Shown: in pieces, positions 24,495 to 32,899 of the stretch
Layout: each line of letters starts with the position of its first letter
Numbering within the stretch: the stretch's first letter is position 1
DNA from: Enterobacter asburiae
GTDB lineage: Bacteria > Pseudomonadota > Gammaproteobacteria > Enterobacterales > Enterobacteriaceae
Direction of reading: 5' to 3'
Assembly: GCF_021440515.1 (NCBI RefSeq)
Contig: NZ_JAKCMV010000051.1
Location: 1 to 34,876, forward strand
Length of the DNA: 34,876 bases
Position numbers and translations under genes: made by a program
Notes under the pieces: generated by a model
Told to the model about the DNA's origin: nothing
The model's database searches: none
The model's input: the letters and a program-made list of their open reading frames with translations, nothing else

Positions 24495-26006
24495 TCAGAA
24501 CATCATGGACATCCACGGATAACCAATCAGCAGCAGGGCCGCCAGGAAGATGGCACCGAAGATAGTGCCGAGGCGCCAGTAATCTTTGGTTGGCAGGTAG
24601 CCGCTACCGTAGTAAATCGGGCTTGGGCCAGTACCGTACGGGGTGATGATCCCCATGATACCCAGCGAGGTCACCATCAGCAGGACGAACACTTCCATAT
24701 TCATGCCCGGAATGGTGGCGGCGATAGTCAGCATCGCTGGCAGCAGCGCGGTGGTGTGCGCGGTGGTGCTGGCAAACAGGTAGTGCAGCAGGTAGAACGC
24801 CAGCAGCAGAACGATAGTCGCCACGCCCGGAGAGATACCGCCCATCAGCAGGCCACCTTCTTTACCCAGCCAGCCGATAAAGCCGGTTGAGGAGAGGCCG
24901 TCCGCCAGCGCGACCAGGGTCGCGAACCAGACGAAGGTGTTCCACGCGGCTTTATTACCGGTGATGTCGTTCCACTCCAGCACGCCGGTCCACAGCATCA
25001 GGGCCACGATCAGCAGGGCAGCCAGCGCCGGTTCAATCCATGCCGCGGCGAAGATCCACATCAGCAGGGCGCAGCACACGAAGACCATCAGCAGGATTTC
25101 ATTGCGCGACAGTTTGCCCAGTTTTTCCAGTTCACGGCTCGCCCACAGCGGCACTTCGTCGTTCACTTTTACTTCAGGCGGGTAGAACCAGTAGGCCAGC
25201 AGCGGCATGGTCAGGATCAGCAGGATACCCAGCGGCAGGAAGGCGATGAACCAGGTGCCCCAGGAGATGGTAATACCGACGATGCTTTTCACCAGCGCCA
25301 GCGCCAGCAGGTTAGGCGCCAGGGCAGACAGGAACATGGAGCTGGTGATACAGGCGGAGGTAATCGCCACCCACATCAGATACGAACCAATCTTACGCGC
25401 GCTTGGGTCGTTCGGTTTTGAACCGTACAGCGGCGGCAGGTTAGCGATGATTGGGTAGATAGTCCCGCCGCTGCGCGCGGTGTTAGACGGCGTAAAGGGT
25501 GCCAGCAGCAGGTCGGCGAAGGTGATAGCGTAACCGAGCGTCAGGCTGCGACGGCCCAGATATTTCACCAGAATCAGCGCCAGGCGGCGGCCGAAGCGGG
25601 TTTTATCGTAGCCCGCTGCGAACATAAAGGCACCGAAGATCAGCCAGACGGTAGAGTTACCGAACCCGCTGACCGCCCATTTAAAGGAGGCGCCCGCCAG
25701 CTTGAACTTCGGATCCGCCAGCTGTTCAGGGCTGAACAGCACCCACTGGCTGCACAGGGCGATGGCGACGACCCCGGTCAGGCCGATAACAGCGCCCGGC
25801 AGCGGTTCGAAGATTAACCCAACGATGACGCCCACAAAGATGGCGAAGTAGTACCATGCATGAGGTGGCAGTCCGTCCGGAACCGGAACAAACAGAAGCA
25901 GTATGGCGACGATGAAGGGCAGCGCCATCATGATTAGACGGTTTTTGGCTTTTCCGTCTTTTGCCTTACTCGCCGCAGGAGGCGTTACAGCAGTTTTTGT
26001 ATTCAT
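24495..26006 (-). CDS. DASS-family dicarboxylate/tartrate:succinate antiporter (CitT/TtdT-like)
   Basis: This 503-residue inner-membrane protein has about 12 hydrophobic segments after a polar N-terminal tail of about 22 residues. It is clearly related to E. coli CitT and TtdT. Shared features are 'LLAPFTPSNTARSGGTIYP' (the SNT substrate/sodium motif, about residues 167-185) and the second half-site near 'STTAHTTALLPAM', with 'TPYGTGPSPIYYGSGYLP' near the end as in TtdT. Relatives exchange an external C4 or C6 acid for internal succinate. Citrate, tartrate, malate and fumarate are all possible. ATG 26006 has no good ribosome site. The next gene, fumB, and the divergent fumarate reductase suggest a substrate leading to fumarate, with succinate as counter-ion. 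Confidence 0.88.
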   Translation of the reverse strand: MNTKTAVTPPAASKAKDGKAKNRLIMMALPFIVAILLLFVPVPDGLPPHAWYYFAIFVGVIVGLIFEPLPGAVIGLTGVVAIALCSQWVLFSPEQLADPKFKLAGASFKWAVSGFGNSTVWLIFGAFMFAAGYDKTRFGRRLALILVKYLGRRSLTLGYAITFADLLLAPFTPSNTARSGGTIYPIIANLPPLYGSKPNDPSARKIGSYLMWVAITSACITSSMFLSALAPNLLALALVKSIVGITISWGTWFIAFLPLGILLILTMPLLAYWFYPPEVKVNDEVPLWASRELEKLGKLSRNEILLMVFVCCALLMWIFAAAWIEPALAALLIVALMLWTGVLEWNDITGNKAAWNTFVWFATLVALADGLSSTGFIGWLGKEGGLLMGGISPGVATIVLLLAFYLLHYLFASTTAHTTALLPAMLTIAATIPGMNMEVFVLLMVTSLGIMGIITPYGTGPSPIYYGSGYLPTKDYWRLGTIFGAIFLAALLLIGYPWMSMMF

Positions 26007-26170
26007 AGGTTAGCGTCTTAAGTTGTCAAAAATTCGGCGTGTTCCTGAAAGCCCCATTTCACTTAATTTAGTTACGTTGCTTTTTTTAGTTATTTAATGT
26101 GTCTGTGGGGTGTTTCAGTAATACAAATTCAACGCGTTTTCGTCGGCGCTGAATTAAAAAATATGATGTT

Positions 26171-26176
26171 TATATA
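26171..26176 (-). promoter_or_regulatory. Candidate -10 element of the antiporter-fumB promoter
   Basis: TATATA on the minus strand is positioned where the -10 should be if the FNR box is centred near -41.5 (a class II FNR promoter). The start of transcription would be near 26166, leaving a leader of about 160 nt. Confidence 0.5.
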
Positions 26177-26200
26177 TTGCGCCTTTGGATGCCATTACAA

Positions 26201-26214
26201 TTGATCGAGATCAA
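26201..26214. promoter_or_regulatory. FNR binding site (perfect consensus)
   Basis: TTGATCGAGATCAA equals the FNR consensus TTGAT-N4-ATCAA at all ten defined positions. It lies 195 bp before the antiporter start and about 400 bp before the reductase start, which predicts oxygen-dependent control of at least the antiporter-fumB operon. Confidence 0.9.
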
Positions 26215-26616
26215 AAAAAGAGAATTGCGGTCTTATTTTTATTCTTTTTTAAATAACCACTACGGCGTATGTGGGTATTATCTGTTTTAAGCCTTTAATT
26301 TATCATATTGATAACAATTAGAATGGTGGTTTTGTTTTATATGATTGATTTAATTGGTTTTGTTATGCTGTTGAGATAAAGGTAAGACCATTCTTTATTT
26401 AACGTCTTTTAAATTATTGTGAATTGCTGCGTTATTGCTGCTAACACCAATGTGTTATTTATGTTATCGAAGGGATTAAATAGTTTTTTAACTAACGTAA
26501 TTACTTTGGTAACTAAAAAAATCGTTATATTAATATCATGATATCGGCAAATAACACGAAATAAAAATACGGTTCCGATAACGAATTCTTAATTTTAAAA
26601 GTTTGGAGTTTCTATT

Positions 26617-29397
26617 ATGAGCACTAACGAACGTATTCTAAGCCCGTTCACTTTACCGAATGGTACCGAACTTAAAAACCGCTTATTAATGGCACCCATG
26701 ACCACCTGCACGGGCTATTACGACGGCACCGTCACCAGCGAGCTGGTGGAGTACTATCGCGCACGTTCCGGCAGTATCGGCACCATCATCGTTGAATGCT
26801 GTTTCGTTGACGATCTCGGCCTCGCGTTCCCGGGCGCTATCGGTATCGATGACGACGAGAAAATCGCGGGTCTGGCAAAAATCGCCGAGGCGATCAAATC
26901 CAAAGGCTCTAAAGCCCTGCTGCAAATCTACCACGGCGGCCGTATGGTTGAGCCGAAGCTGATCGGCGGTCGTACCCCGGTTGGCCCAAGCGCCGTTGCC
27001 GCGCCGCGTGACGGTGCCGCTACCCCGGTTGCGCTGACCACCGAAGAAGTTGAAGGGATGGTCGGCAAGTTTGGTGAAGCGGTACGCCGCGCTATCCAGG
27101 CCGGTTTCGACGGCGTGGAGATCCACGGTGCCAACACCTATTTAATTCAGCAGTTCTACTCTCCTAACTCTAACCAGCGCGACGACGAGTGGGGCGGCAG
27201 CCGCGACAACCGCGCGAAGTTCCCGCTGGCGGTGCTGGATATCACCCACAAAATGGTGCGCCAGTACGCGGACGATGCCTTCATCATCGGCTACCGCTTC
27301 TCTCCGGAAGAGCTGGAAGTCCCCGGCATCCGTTTTGAAGACACCATGTACCTGCTGGAGAAACTGGCGGCGCGCGGCGTGGATTATCTGCACTTCTCCG
27401 TTGGCGCTACCCTGCGTCCTTCCATTGTTGATACCCAGGACCCAACTCCGCTAATTGAAAAATACTGCGCGATGCGTTCTGAAACCCTGGCGCAGGTGCC
27501 GGTGATGGGCGTGGGCGGCGTGGTCAACGCCGCTGACGTGAACGAGGCGCTGGAGCACGGCTACGATCTGATTGCCGTAGGCCGTGCGACCATCGCTTAT
27601 CCCGACTGGACTGACCGCATTGCGGCGGGTGAAAGCCTCGAACTGTTCATGGACAGCACCCAGCGTGAAGCGCTGAACATTCCTGAACCGCTGTGGCGCT
27701 TCTCGCTGGTGGAAGCGATGATCCGCGACATGAGCATGGGTGAATCGAAATTCAAACCCGGCACCTTTGTTGAGAAAGTGCAGGACGATACCAACGAGCT
27801 GGTGATTAACGTCAGCCTCGAAACCGACCGTATCGCCGACATCGAGCTGGCCTCCGGCCCGGCGGAAGACGTGGAGTTTGTCACCAGCTTCGAAGAGATC
27901 CGCTCACGCATTCTGGACGCCAACACCCCGCACGTGGATGCCATCACCGGCGCAACCAGCCAGAGTGAAGCGGTGAAAAAAGCGGTCTCCAAAGCGATGC
28001 TGAAATCCAGCAAGGCGCTGGCGGCAGAAGAGGGCGCTGACCCGAACGAAAGCAAAAGCGTGGATGTGGTGGTCATCGGCAGCGGCGGCGCAGGCCTGGC
28101 GGCTGCGATTCAGGCCCATGATGAAGGCGCCAGCGTGCTGATCGTTGAAAAAATGCCAACCATCGGCGGTAACACCATCAAAGCCTCGGCCGGGATGAAT
28201 GCCGCCGAAACGCGCTTCCAGCGGGTGAAAGGCATTCATGACAGCAAAGAGCTGTTCTACAAAGAAACCCTGAAGGGCGGCGGCAACAAGAACAACCCTG
28301 AACTGCTGCGCCGCTTTGTAGAGAACGCGCCGGAAGCCATCGAGTGGCTGGCGACGCGCGGCATTATGCTGAACGACATCACCACCACCGGCGGGATGAG
28401 CATCGACCGTACCCACCGCCCGAAAGACGGTTCCGCCGTCGGGGGCTACCTGATCAGCGGCCTGGTGCGTAACGTCACCAAACGTAATATCGACGTGATG
28501 CTGGATACCGCGGTTAGCGACATCATCTTTGAAAACGGCGAAGTGACCGGCGTGCGTCTGACCACCGAGGAGAACGACGTCATCACCGTCGCGACCAAAA
28601 GCGTGATTGTGGCGACCGGCGGCTTCAGCGCCAACAGCCAGATGGTCGTGAAATACCGCCCGGATCTGGAAGGGTTCGTGACCACCAACCATAAAGGGGC
28701 GACCGGCGGCGGTATCGCGCTGCTGGAGCGTATCGGTGCGGGCACGGTGGATATGGGCGAGATCCAAATCCACCCAACCGTTGAGCAGAAAACCTCATAC
28801 CTGATTTCCGAATCCATCCGCGGCGGCGGGGCGATCCTGGTCAACCAGCAGGGGAACCGCTTCTTCAACGAGATGGAAACCCGCGACAAAGTCTCGGCGC
28901 AAATCATCGCGCTGCCGGAAAAATACGCCTACATCGTCTTTGACGAGCACGTCCGGGCGAAAAACAAAGCCGCTGACGAGTACATCGCAAAAGGCTTTGT
29001 CACCAGCGCCAGCTCACCGAAGGCGCTGGCCGAGGCGCTGGGTATGGATCATCACGCATTCCTCGCGACCCTGGAGCGCTACAACGGCTTTGTGGAAAAA
29101 CAGCACGACGATGACTTTGGCCGTACCACCGCGCTGCGTGCGCCAATCAACGAAGGGCCGTTCCACGCCATTCAGATTGCGCCGGGCGTTCACCACACCA
29201 TGGGCGGCGTGACCATCAACACCGATACCTGCGTTCTGGACGAGAGCCACAACGTCATCCCGGGCGCGTATGCGGCGGGTGAGGTGGTCGGCGGGATCCA
29301 CGGCGGCAACCGAATCGGCGGTAACGCGGTGGCAGATATCATTATTTTTGGTACCCTTGCCGGACATCAGGCGGCGATGCGTTCGAAAAGAACCTAA
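26617..29397 (+). CDS. Soluble NADH:fumarate reductase-like triple-domain flavoprotein
   Basis: This 926-residue protein has no signal peptide or heme motif, so it is cytoplasmic. Domain 1 (about 1-350) is Old Yellow Enzyme-like with the H170-G-A-N173 pair, expected to bind FMN and take hydride from NADH. Domain 2 (about 370-465) is an FMN_bind domain with the flavinylation motif D441-A-I-T-G-A-T447, so T447 should carry covalent FMN. Domain 3 (about 480-920) is the FAD/fumarate reductase domain, with G488-S-G-G-A-G493, HRP at 600-602, H859-H-T-M-G-G and R899 in GGNRIGGN, the last two matching substrate-binding and catalytic residues of flavocytochrome c fumarate reductases. A cytoplasmic NADH:fumarate oxidoreductase of this layout is known in Klebsiella pneumoniae. 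Related proteins reduce acrylate or urocanate, so the substrate is inferred from context. Confidence 0.88.
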   Translation: MSTNERILSPFTLPNGTELKNRLLMAPMTTCTGYYDGTVTSELVEYYRARSGSIGTIIVECCFVDDLGLAFPGAIGIDDDEKIAGLAKIAEAIKSKGSKALLQIYHGGRMVEPKLIGGRTPVGPSAVAAPRDGAATPVALTTEEVEGMVGKFGEAVRRAIQAGFDGVEIHGANTYLIQQFYSPNSNQRDDEWGGSRDNRAKFPLAVLDITHKMVRQYADDAFIIGYRFSPEELEVPGIRFEDTMYLLEKLAARGVDYLHFSVGATLRPSIVDTQDPTPLIEKYCAMRSETLAQVPVMGVGGVVNAADVNEALEHGYDLIAVGRATIAYPDWTDRIAAGESLELFMDSTQREALNIPEPLWRFSLVEAMIRDMSMGESKFKPGTFVEKVQDDTNELVINVSLETDRIADIELASGPAEDVEFVTSFEEIRSRILDANTPHVDAITGATSQSEAVKKAVSKAMLKSSKALAAEEGADPNESKSVDVVVIGSGGAGLAAAIQAHDEGASVLIVEKMPTIGGNTIKASAGMNAAETRFQRVKGIHDSKELFYKETLKGGGNKNNPELLRRFVENAPEAIEWLATRGIMLNDITTTGGMSIDRTHRPKDGSAVGGYLISGLVRNVTKRNIDVMLDTAVSDIIFENGEVTGVRLTTEENDVITVATKSVIVATGGFSANSQMVVKYRPDLEGFVTTNHKGATGGGIALLERIGAGTVDMGEIQIHPTVEQKTSYLISESIRGGGAILVNQQGNRFFNEMETRDKVSAQIIALPEKYAYIVFDEHVRAKNKAADEYIAKGFVTSASSPKALAEALGMDHHAFLATLERYNGFVEKQHDDDFGRTTALRAPINEGPFHAIQIAPGVHHTMGGVTINTDTCVLDESHNVIPGAYAAGEVVGGIHGGNRIGGNAVADIIIFGTLAGHQAAMRSKRT

Positions 29398-29409
29398 GGC
29401 TCCTGTTTT

Positions 29410-29473
29410 GTAGGCCGGATACGCCCAGCGCGGTCCGGCACCTCCCCGGCGGCGCGGTGCCTCCGGGGCTACA
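29410..29473. repeat. REP/BIME-like repeat between the reductase and apbE
   Basis: A GC-rich stretch starting GTAGGCCGGAT and ending CCGGGGCTAC, containing several complementary blocks (GGCACC with GGTGCC, CCCCGG with CCGGGG). This is the typical look of intercistronic BIME elements. It ends just before the apbE ribosome site. Confidence 0.6.
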
Positions 29474-29489
29474 GCTAAGGAGACCTGCC

Positions 29490-30452
29490 ATGTCCGATGA
29501 AAACCGTGTCTACAGCTACTCTGCCGTCCTCATGGGCTCGCCCATTCTGCTCAAACTCTTCTCCCACGACGAAGCCCTCGCCTCCCGCGTATTCCGTCTG
29601 ATTAAACAGTACGAAGATCTGCTTACCGTGAACCGCGCCGAGTCGCAGGTCATGGATATCAACCACGCGGCCGGAAGCCATCCTGTCAGCGTCAGCCGTC
29701 CGGTCTATGAACTGATACGCTGCGCGAAGGCCGCCAGTCTGTTTCCGGGCAGCATTTTTAACCTGGCGATCGGCCCGCTGGTCAAACGCTGGAAAATCGG
29801 CTTTAAGGGCGACAGCGTCCCGCCCGCTGATGACATAGCGCGCCTGCTGACCCTCACCGACCCGAACGACGTGCTGCTTGATGACGAAAAGTGCAGCGTG
29901 TTTCTGACCAGGCCCGGCATGGAAATAGACCTGGGCGCCATCGCCAAAGGCTATATTGCCGACAGGGTGCGGGATTATCTGCGCAAAGAGGGGGCGTCGC
30001 TGGGGTTAATCAACCTGGGCGGGAACATCCAGACGCTTGGCTCGCCGGAAGGGGGCTGGAGCGTGGGGCTGAAAAAACCGTTCGCGGCGGATGCGCTGAT
30101 TGGCGCCATCGAGGTGGAGAATATGTCCGTGGTGACCTCGGGAACCTACGAGCGCTACTTCGAACAAGACGGCAGACGCTATCACCATATCCTTGACCCG
30201 CGCAGCGGATATCCGCTGGATAACGCGCTGGACAGCGTCACCATTGTTGCAGCCAACTCTCTCGACGGCGATATCTGGACCACGCTGATGTACGGCATGG
30301 GCGTTGAAAAAGGCTGCGCGGCGCTGCGGGCAAGGCCGGACATTGAAGCCATCTTCGTGACCAAAGAAAAAGAGGTGGTCTTCTCCTCGACGCACCTCTT
30401 CCGCTTTACCCTGCTCGACGACGGCTATCGCGTCACTGACAATACTGCCTGA
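29490..30452 (+). CDS. apbE: ApbE-family FAD:protein FMN transferase, cytoplasmic
   Basis: From ATG 29490 (AAGGAG at 29477-29482) this protein has 320 residues. ApbE enzymes split FAD and attach FMN by a phosphoester bond to a Thr or Ser in the D-x-(S/T)-G-A-(T/S) motif. Visible family motifs are 'EIDLGAIAKGYIAD', 'LINLGGNI', 'TSGTYERYF' and 'HHILDPRSGYP' (metal and FAD site). Typical enterobacterial ApbE is a periplasmic lipoprotein that serves NqrC or RnfG. This one has no signal peptide and no lipobox, so it should act in the cytoplasm. The reductase encoded 92 bp upstream carries exactly the target motif, making it the likely client. The 3' end overlaps dcuR by 20 bp, tail to tail. Confidence 0.92.
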   Translation: MSDENRVYSYSAVLMGSPILLKLFSHDEALASRVFRLIKQYEDLLTVNRAESQVMDINHAAGSHPVSVSRPVYELIRCAKAASLFPGSIFNLAIGPLVKRWKIGFKGDSVPPADDIARLLTLTDPNDVLLDDEKCSVFLTRPGMEIDLGAIAKGYIADRVRDYLRKEGASLGLINLGGNIQTLGSPEGGWSVGLKKPFAADALIGAIEVENMSVVTSGTYERYFEQDGRRYHHILDPRSGYPLDNALDSVTIVAANSLDGDIWTTLMYGMGVEKGCAALRARPDIEAIFVTKEKEVVFSSTHLFRFTLLDDGYRVTDNTA

Positions 30453-31152
30453 GCAGCCCGACCTGTTCCGGCTGAAGGCGATAGCGGTACACCGGGCGAC
30501 CGGTGGCCCCGTAGTGAATGCTGGTGAACAAAATGGTGATTTGCGCCAGCCAGATCAGGTATTTACGGCACGATACGCGTGAGATATTCACCGCGTTCGC
30601 CAGATCGTCCGTCGAAAACTCCATCTCCGGGTGGGCGTCGATCCACTGGCAGATGGTGCGCAAGGTCTGCGGAGTTAATCCCTTTGGCAGGCGCTTGCTG
30701 TCGGCAAGCTCCGGCGCGCCGCCGTGCAGCAGCCTGTCGACGTCCGCCTGCTCATAATACTGATGCGATCCCTTCAGGCTCTGCTTTGCCTTCCAGCCGT
30801 TTAACGCCTCTTCAAAACGCGGGAACTGGAACGGCTTGATCAGGTAATCCACCACCCCGTAATGCATAGAGGTCTGGATGGTCGCCGCATCGGAGGCCGA
30901 CGAAATCATGATCACGTCAATCGGGCGGCCCGACGCGCGGATAACCGGCAGCAGATCCAGCCCGTTATCCTGCTGCATATAGACATCCAGCAGCACCAGA
31001 TCGATGGGCTGAGCGGGGTTAGTAATGTATGCCTCGGCCTGGTTGAGCGTGGACGCGACGCCGCAGCAGCTAAAGCCCTCAACGCGGTTGACGTACAAAC
31101 GGTTGAGGTCGGCTACCATGGCGTCATCATCGACAATTAATACATTTATCAC
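30433..31152 (-). CDS. dcuR: Response regulator DcuR (CitB family)
   Basis: This 239-residue protein has the E. coli DcuR length. The receiver domain (about 1-120) has the acidic pocket D8-D9-D10, the phosphorylated D56 (VLLDVYM) and K107 (YLIKPF). The C-terminal winged helix ('STDDLANAVNISRVSCRKYL', about 182-201) is nearly the same as in DcuR and carries DNA binding. It starts at GTG 31152, overlapping the end of dcuS by 4 bp (GTGA), so translation is coupled. DcuR activates C4-dicarboxylate transport, fumarase and fumarate reductase genes in anaerobic E. coli. Here the obvious targets are the reductase-apbE and antiporter-fumB operons. Confidence 0.93.
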   Translation of the reverse strand: MINVLIVDDDAMVADLNRLYVNRVEGFSCCGVASTLNQAEAYITNPAQPIDLVLLDVYMQQDNGLDLLPVIRASGRPIDVIMISSASDAATIQTSMHYGVVDYLIKPFQFPRFEEALNGWKAKQSLKGSHQYYEQADVDRLLHGGAPELADSKRLPKGLTPQTLRTICQWIDAHPEMEFSTDDLANAVNISRVSCRKYLIWLAQITILFTSIHYGATGRPVYRYRLQPEQVGLLRQYCQ

Positions 31153-32777
31153 GCGATATTCCTCTCGCTATCCCAGGGGATCTGAACAAAAAATTGGGTA
31201 AATACGCCAGGCTCCGACTCGACGATGATATCGCCGCCGAGGTTCTGGATCTGCTGGCGGGCAAGGAACAGCCCCACACCGCGGTTTTCGCCTTTGGTGG
31301 AGTAGCCCTTGGTGAACACATCTTCCAGCCGCTCGGGGGCGATGCCGGGACCGTCGTCGCTGACTTCACAGCTCAGCCAGCCGTTCTGATAGTGTAGTAG
31401 CAGGGTGATTTCGCCTTCCGGCTGATCGGACATCGCATCCAGCGCGTTCTCAATCAAATTGCCGAGCACGGTGATCAGCACCGCCGCCTGCTCTTCGTTC
31501 GCGGTGTCGGGCAACTCACACTCGTCCGCCAGGGTAAGCGTAATGCCCGCCTCCTTCGCGCGATTGATTTTCCCGAGTAAAAAGCCGGCGATGACCGGGG
31601 ATTTGACCTTGCGCTGAATCGCACCGATGTCGGTCTGATAGTTATGCGCGGTCTGAAGGATGTACTCCTCCAGCTTGTCATAACGCTTCATGTGCAGCAG
31701 ACCGAGGATCACGTGCAGCTTGTTCATAAACTCGTGGGTATGTGAACGCAGCGCATCGACGTAGTTAACCATGCCGTCCATGCGCTGAAGCAGCTGGCTG
31801 ACTTCGGTTTTATCGCGGAAGGTGGTAATCGCGCCAATCACCTGATTCTGGCTTTTCACCGGAACCATATTGCACAGCAGCAGGCGGCCGTTGCAGCTGA
31901 TCTCCTGATCTTTTAATCCCACGCCGCTCTGTGACACGGTACGCAGGCGCTCCAGCAGCGGGGCGTGCGGCGGCTCGCCGGACTGGCCCGGATGCTGGCC
32001 GGAAGGCAGCAATAAAATTTCGCGCGCGGCGTGGTTGATCATCGTCACGCGGCCGTGAATATCCACCGCGACCACGCCCTCGCGCAGAGACTGCAACATC
32101 GCCTGGCGCTGCTCGAACAGCGCGGAGATTTCATAGGGTTCAAGGCCGAACAGAATGCGTTTCAGGACGCGAACCACCACCCAGATCCCGAGCGAGCTTA
32201 TCAGGATGCTGAACAGCACCGTCCACAGGGCGTTCAGCCGCCCGCGCGAGATCTGCTCTTCTACTTTGTTCAGCGAGATGCCTACCACCACCACGCCAAT
32301 CTGATCGTGCTGCGCGTCATACACCGGGGTAAACACGCGCAGCGCCTCGGCGAGGGCGCCCCGGTTAACGGACACATTCTCTTTGCCCTCCAGCGCCGGG
32401 GTCAGGTCGTCGCCGATAAAATGCAGGCCGATCAGGGCTTCGTTGGGATGGGAATAGCGCACGCCGCGCATATCGGTGACCACGGCGAACAGCAGGTCGT
32501 TGCGTTTAGTGATGGCCTGAGCCAGGGGCTGAATGACATCCGACTGCGGCGATCCCTCCAGCCCGCGCCTGACCTCGGGGCTGTCCGCCAGCGTGCGGGC
32601 GATCCCGAGCGCCGTGTCTTTTACGTCATCGCGGGTCGCACGGGTGATTTGCACTGAATAGAGCGCGAACACCACCAGCAATACCGACCCGATGATCGCA
32701 CACACCATCAGCGTGACCAGGGTGTTGAGCTTCATGGATCGCCTGGGCGTGGGGGGGAAGGGCTGCAAATCGCTCAT
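31149..32777 (-). CDS. dcuS: C4-dicarboxylate sensor kinase DcuS
   Basis: From ATG 32777 (GGAG 5 nt upstream) the protein has 542 residues, against 543 in E. coli DcuS. The order is TM1 (about 19-41), a periplasmic PAS (PASp) sensor, TM2 (about 184-206), a cytoplasmic PAS (about 220-325), the DHp helix with phospho-acceptor His in SHTHEFMNKLHV (about 348), and an ATPase domain with 'NLIENALDAM' and 'DDGPGIAP' boxes. The fumarate-contact residues of E. coli DcuS (R107, H110, F120, R147) are all matched here (RYSH, HFIGDD, LRVFTP). It should therefore sense fumarate, malate, succinate or tartrate. E. coli DcuS needs DcuB or DctA as co-sensor; neither is nearby. Confidence 0.93.
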   Translation of the reverse strand: MSDLQPFPPTPRRSMKLNTLVTLMVCAIIGSVLLVVFALYSVQITRATRDDVKDTALGIARTLADSPEVRRGLEGSPQSDVIQPLAQAITKRNDLLFAVVTDMRGVRYSHPNEALIGLHFIGDDLTPALEGKENVSVNRGALAEALRVFTPVYDAQHDQIGVVVVGISLNKVEEQISRGRLNALWTVLFSILISSLGIWVVVRVLKRILFGLEPYEISALFEQRQAMLQSLREGVVAVDIHGRVTMINHAAREILLLPSGQHPGQSGEPPHAPLLERLRTVSQSGVGLKDQEISCNGRLLLCNMVPVKSQNQVIGAITTFRDKTEVSQLLQRMDGMVNYVDALRSHTHEFMNKLHVILGLLHMKRYDKLEEYILQTAHNYQTDIGAIQRKVKSPVIAGFLLGKINRAKEAGITLTLADECELPDTANEEQAAVLITVLGNLIENALDAMSDQPEGEITLLLHYQNGWLSCEVSDDGPGIAPERLEDVFTKGYSTKGENRGVGLFLARQQIQNLGGDIIVESEPGVFTQFFVQIPWDSERNIA

Positions 32778-32899
32778 CAATGCTCCGCGAGAATAGAGAA
32801 AGGCTAATTATCGCTGATGGCGCGTGTTTCTTAAAGCCAGGTAAAACTTGCTTTTGCACTCCTTTTTTCGTGAACCGCCTCGCAGGTCATCTATATAAA

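Larger units (their letters stand above)
26007..26616. promoter_or_regulatory. 610-bp AT-rich divergent regulatory region
   Basis: No gene is visible here. The stretch is much richer in A and T than its neighbours and separates the antiporter-fumB arm from the fumarate reductase-apbE arm. It holds the FNR box at 26201, an inverted repeat TTATCA-TAT-TGATAA at 26300-26314, a palindrome ATATCATGATAT at 26533-26544, and GGAG at 26605-26608 as ribosome site of the reductase gene. These sites are candidates for DcuR or other regulators, and the base composition would suit H-NS binding. Only the FNR box can be named with confidence. Confidence 0.7.

Noticed and set aside
26410..26440. Possible CRP half-site (TTGTGAATTGCT)
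   Set aside because: Only one half matches TGTGA-N6-TCACA; too weak to list.
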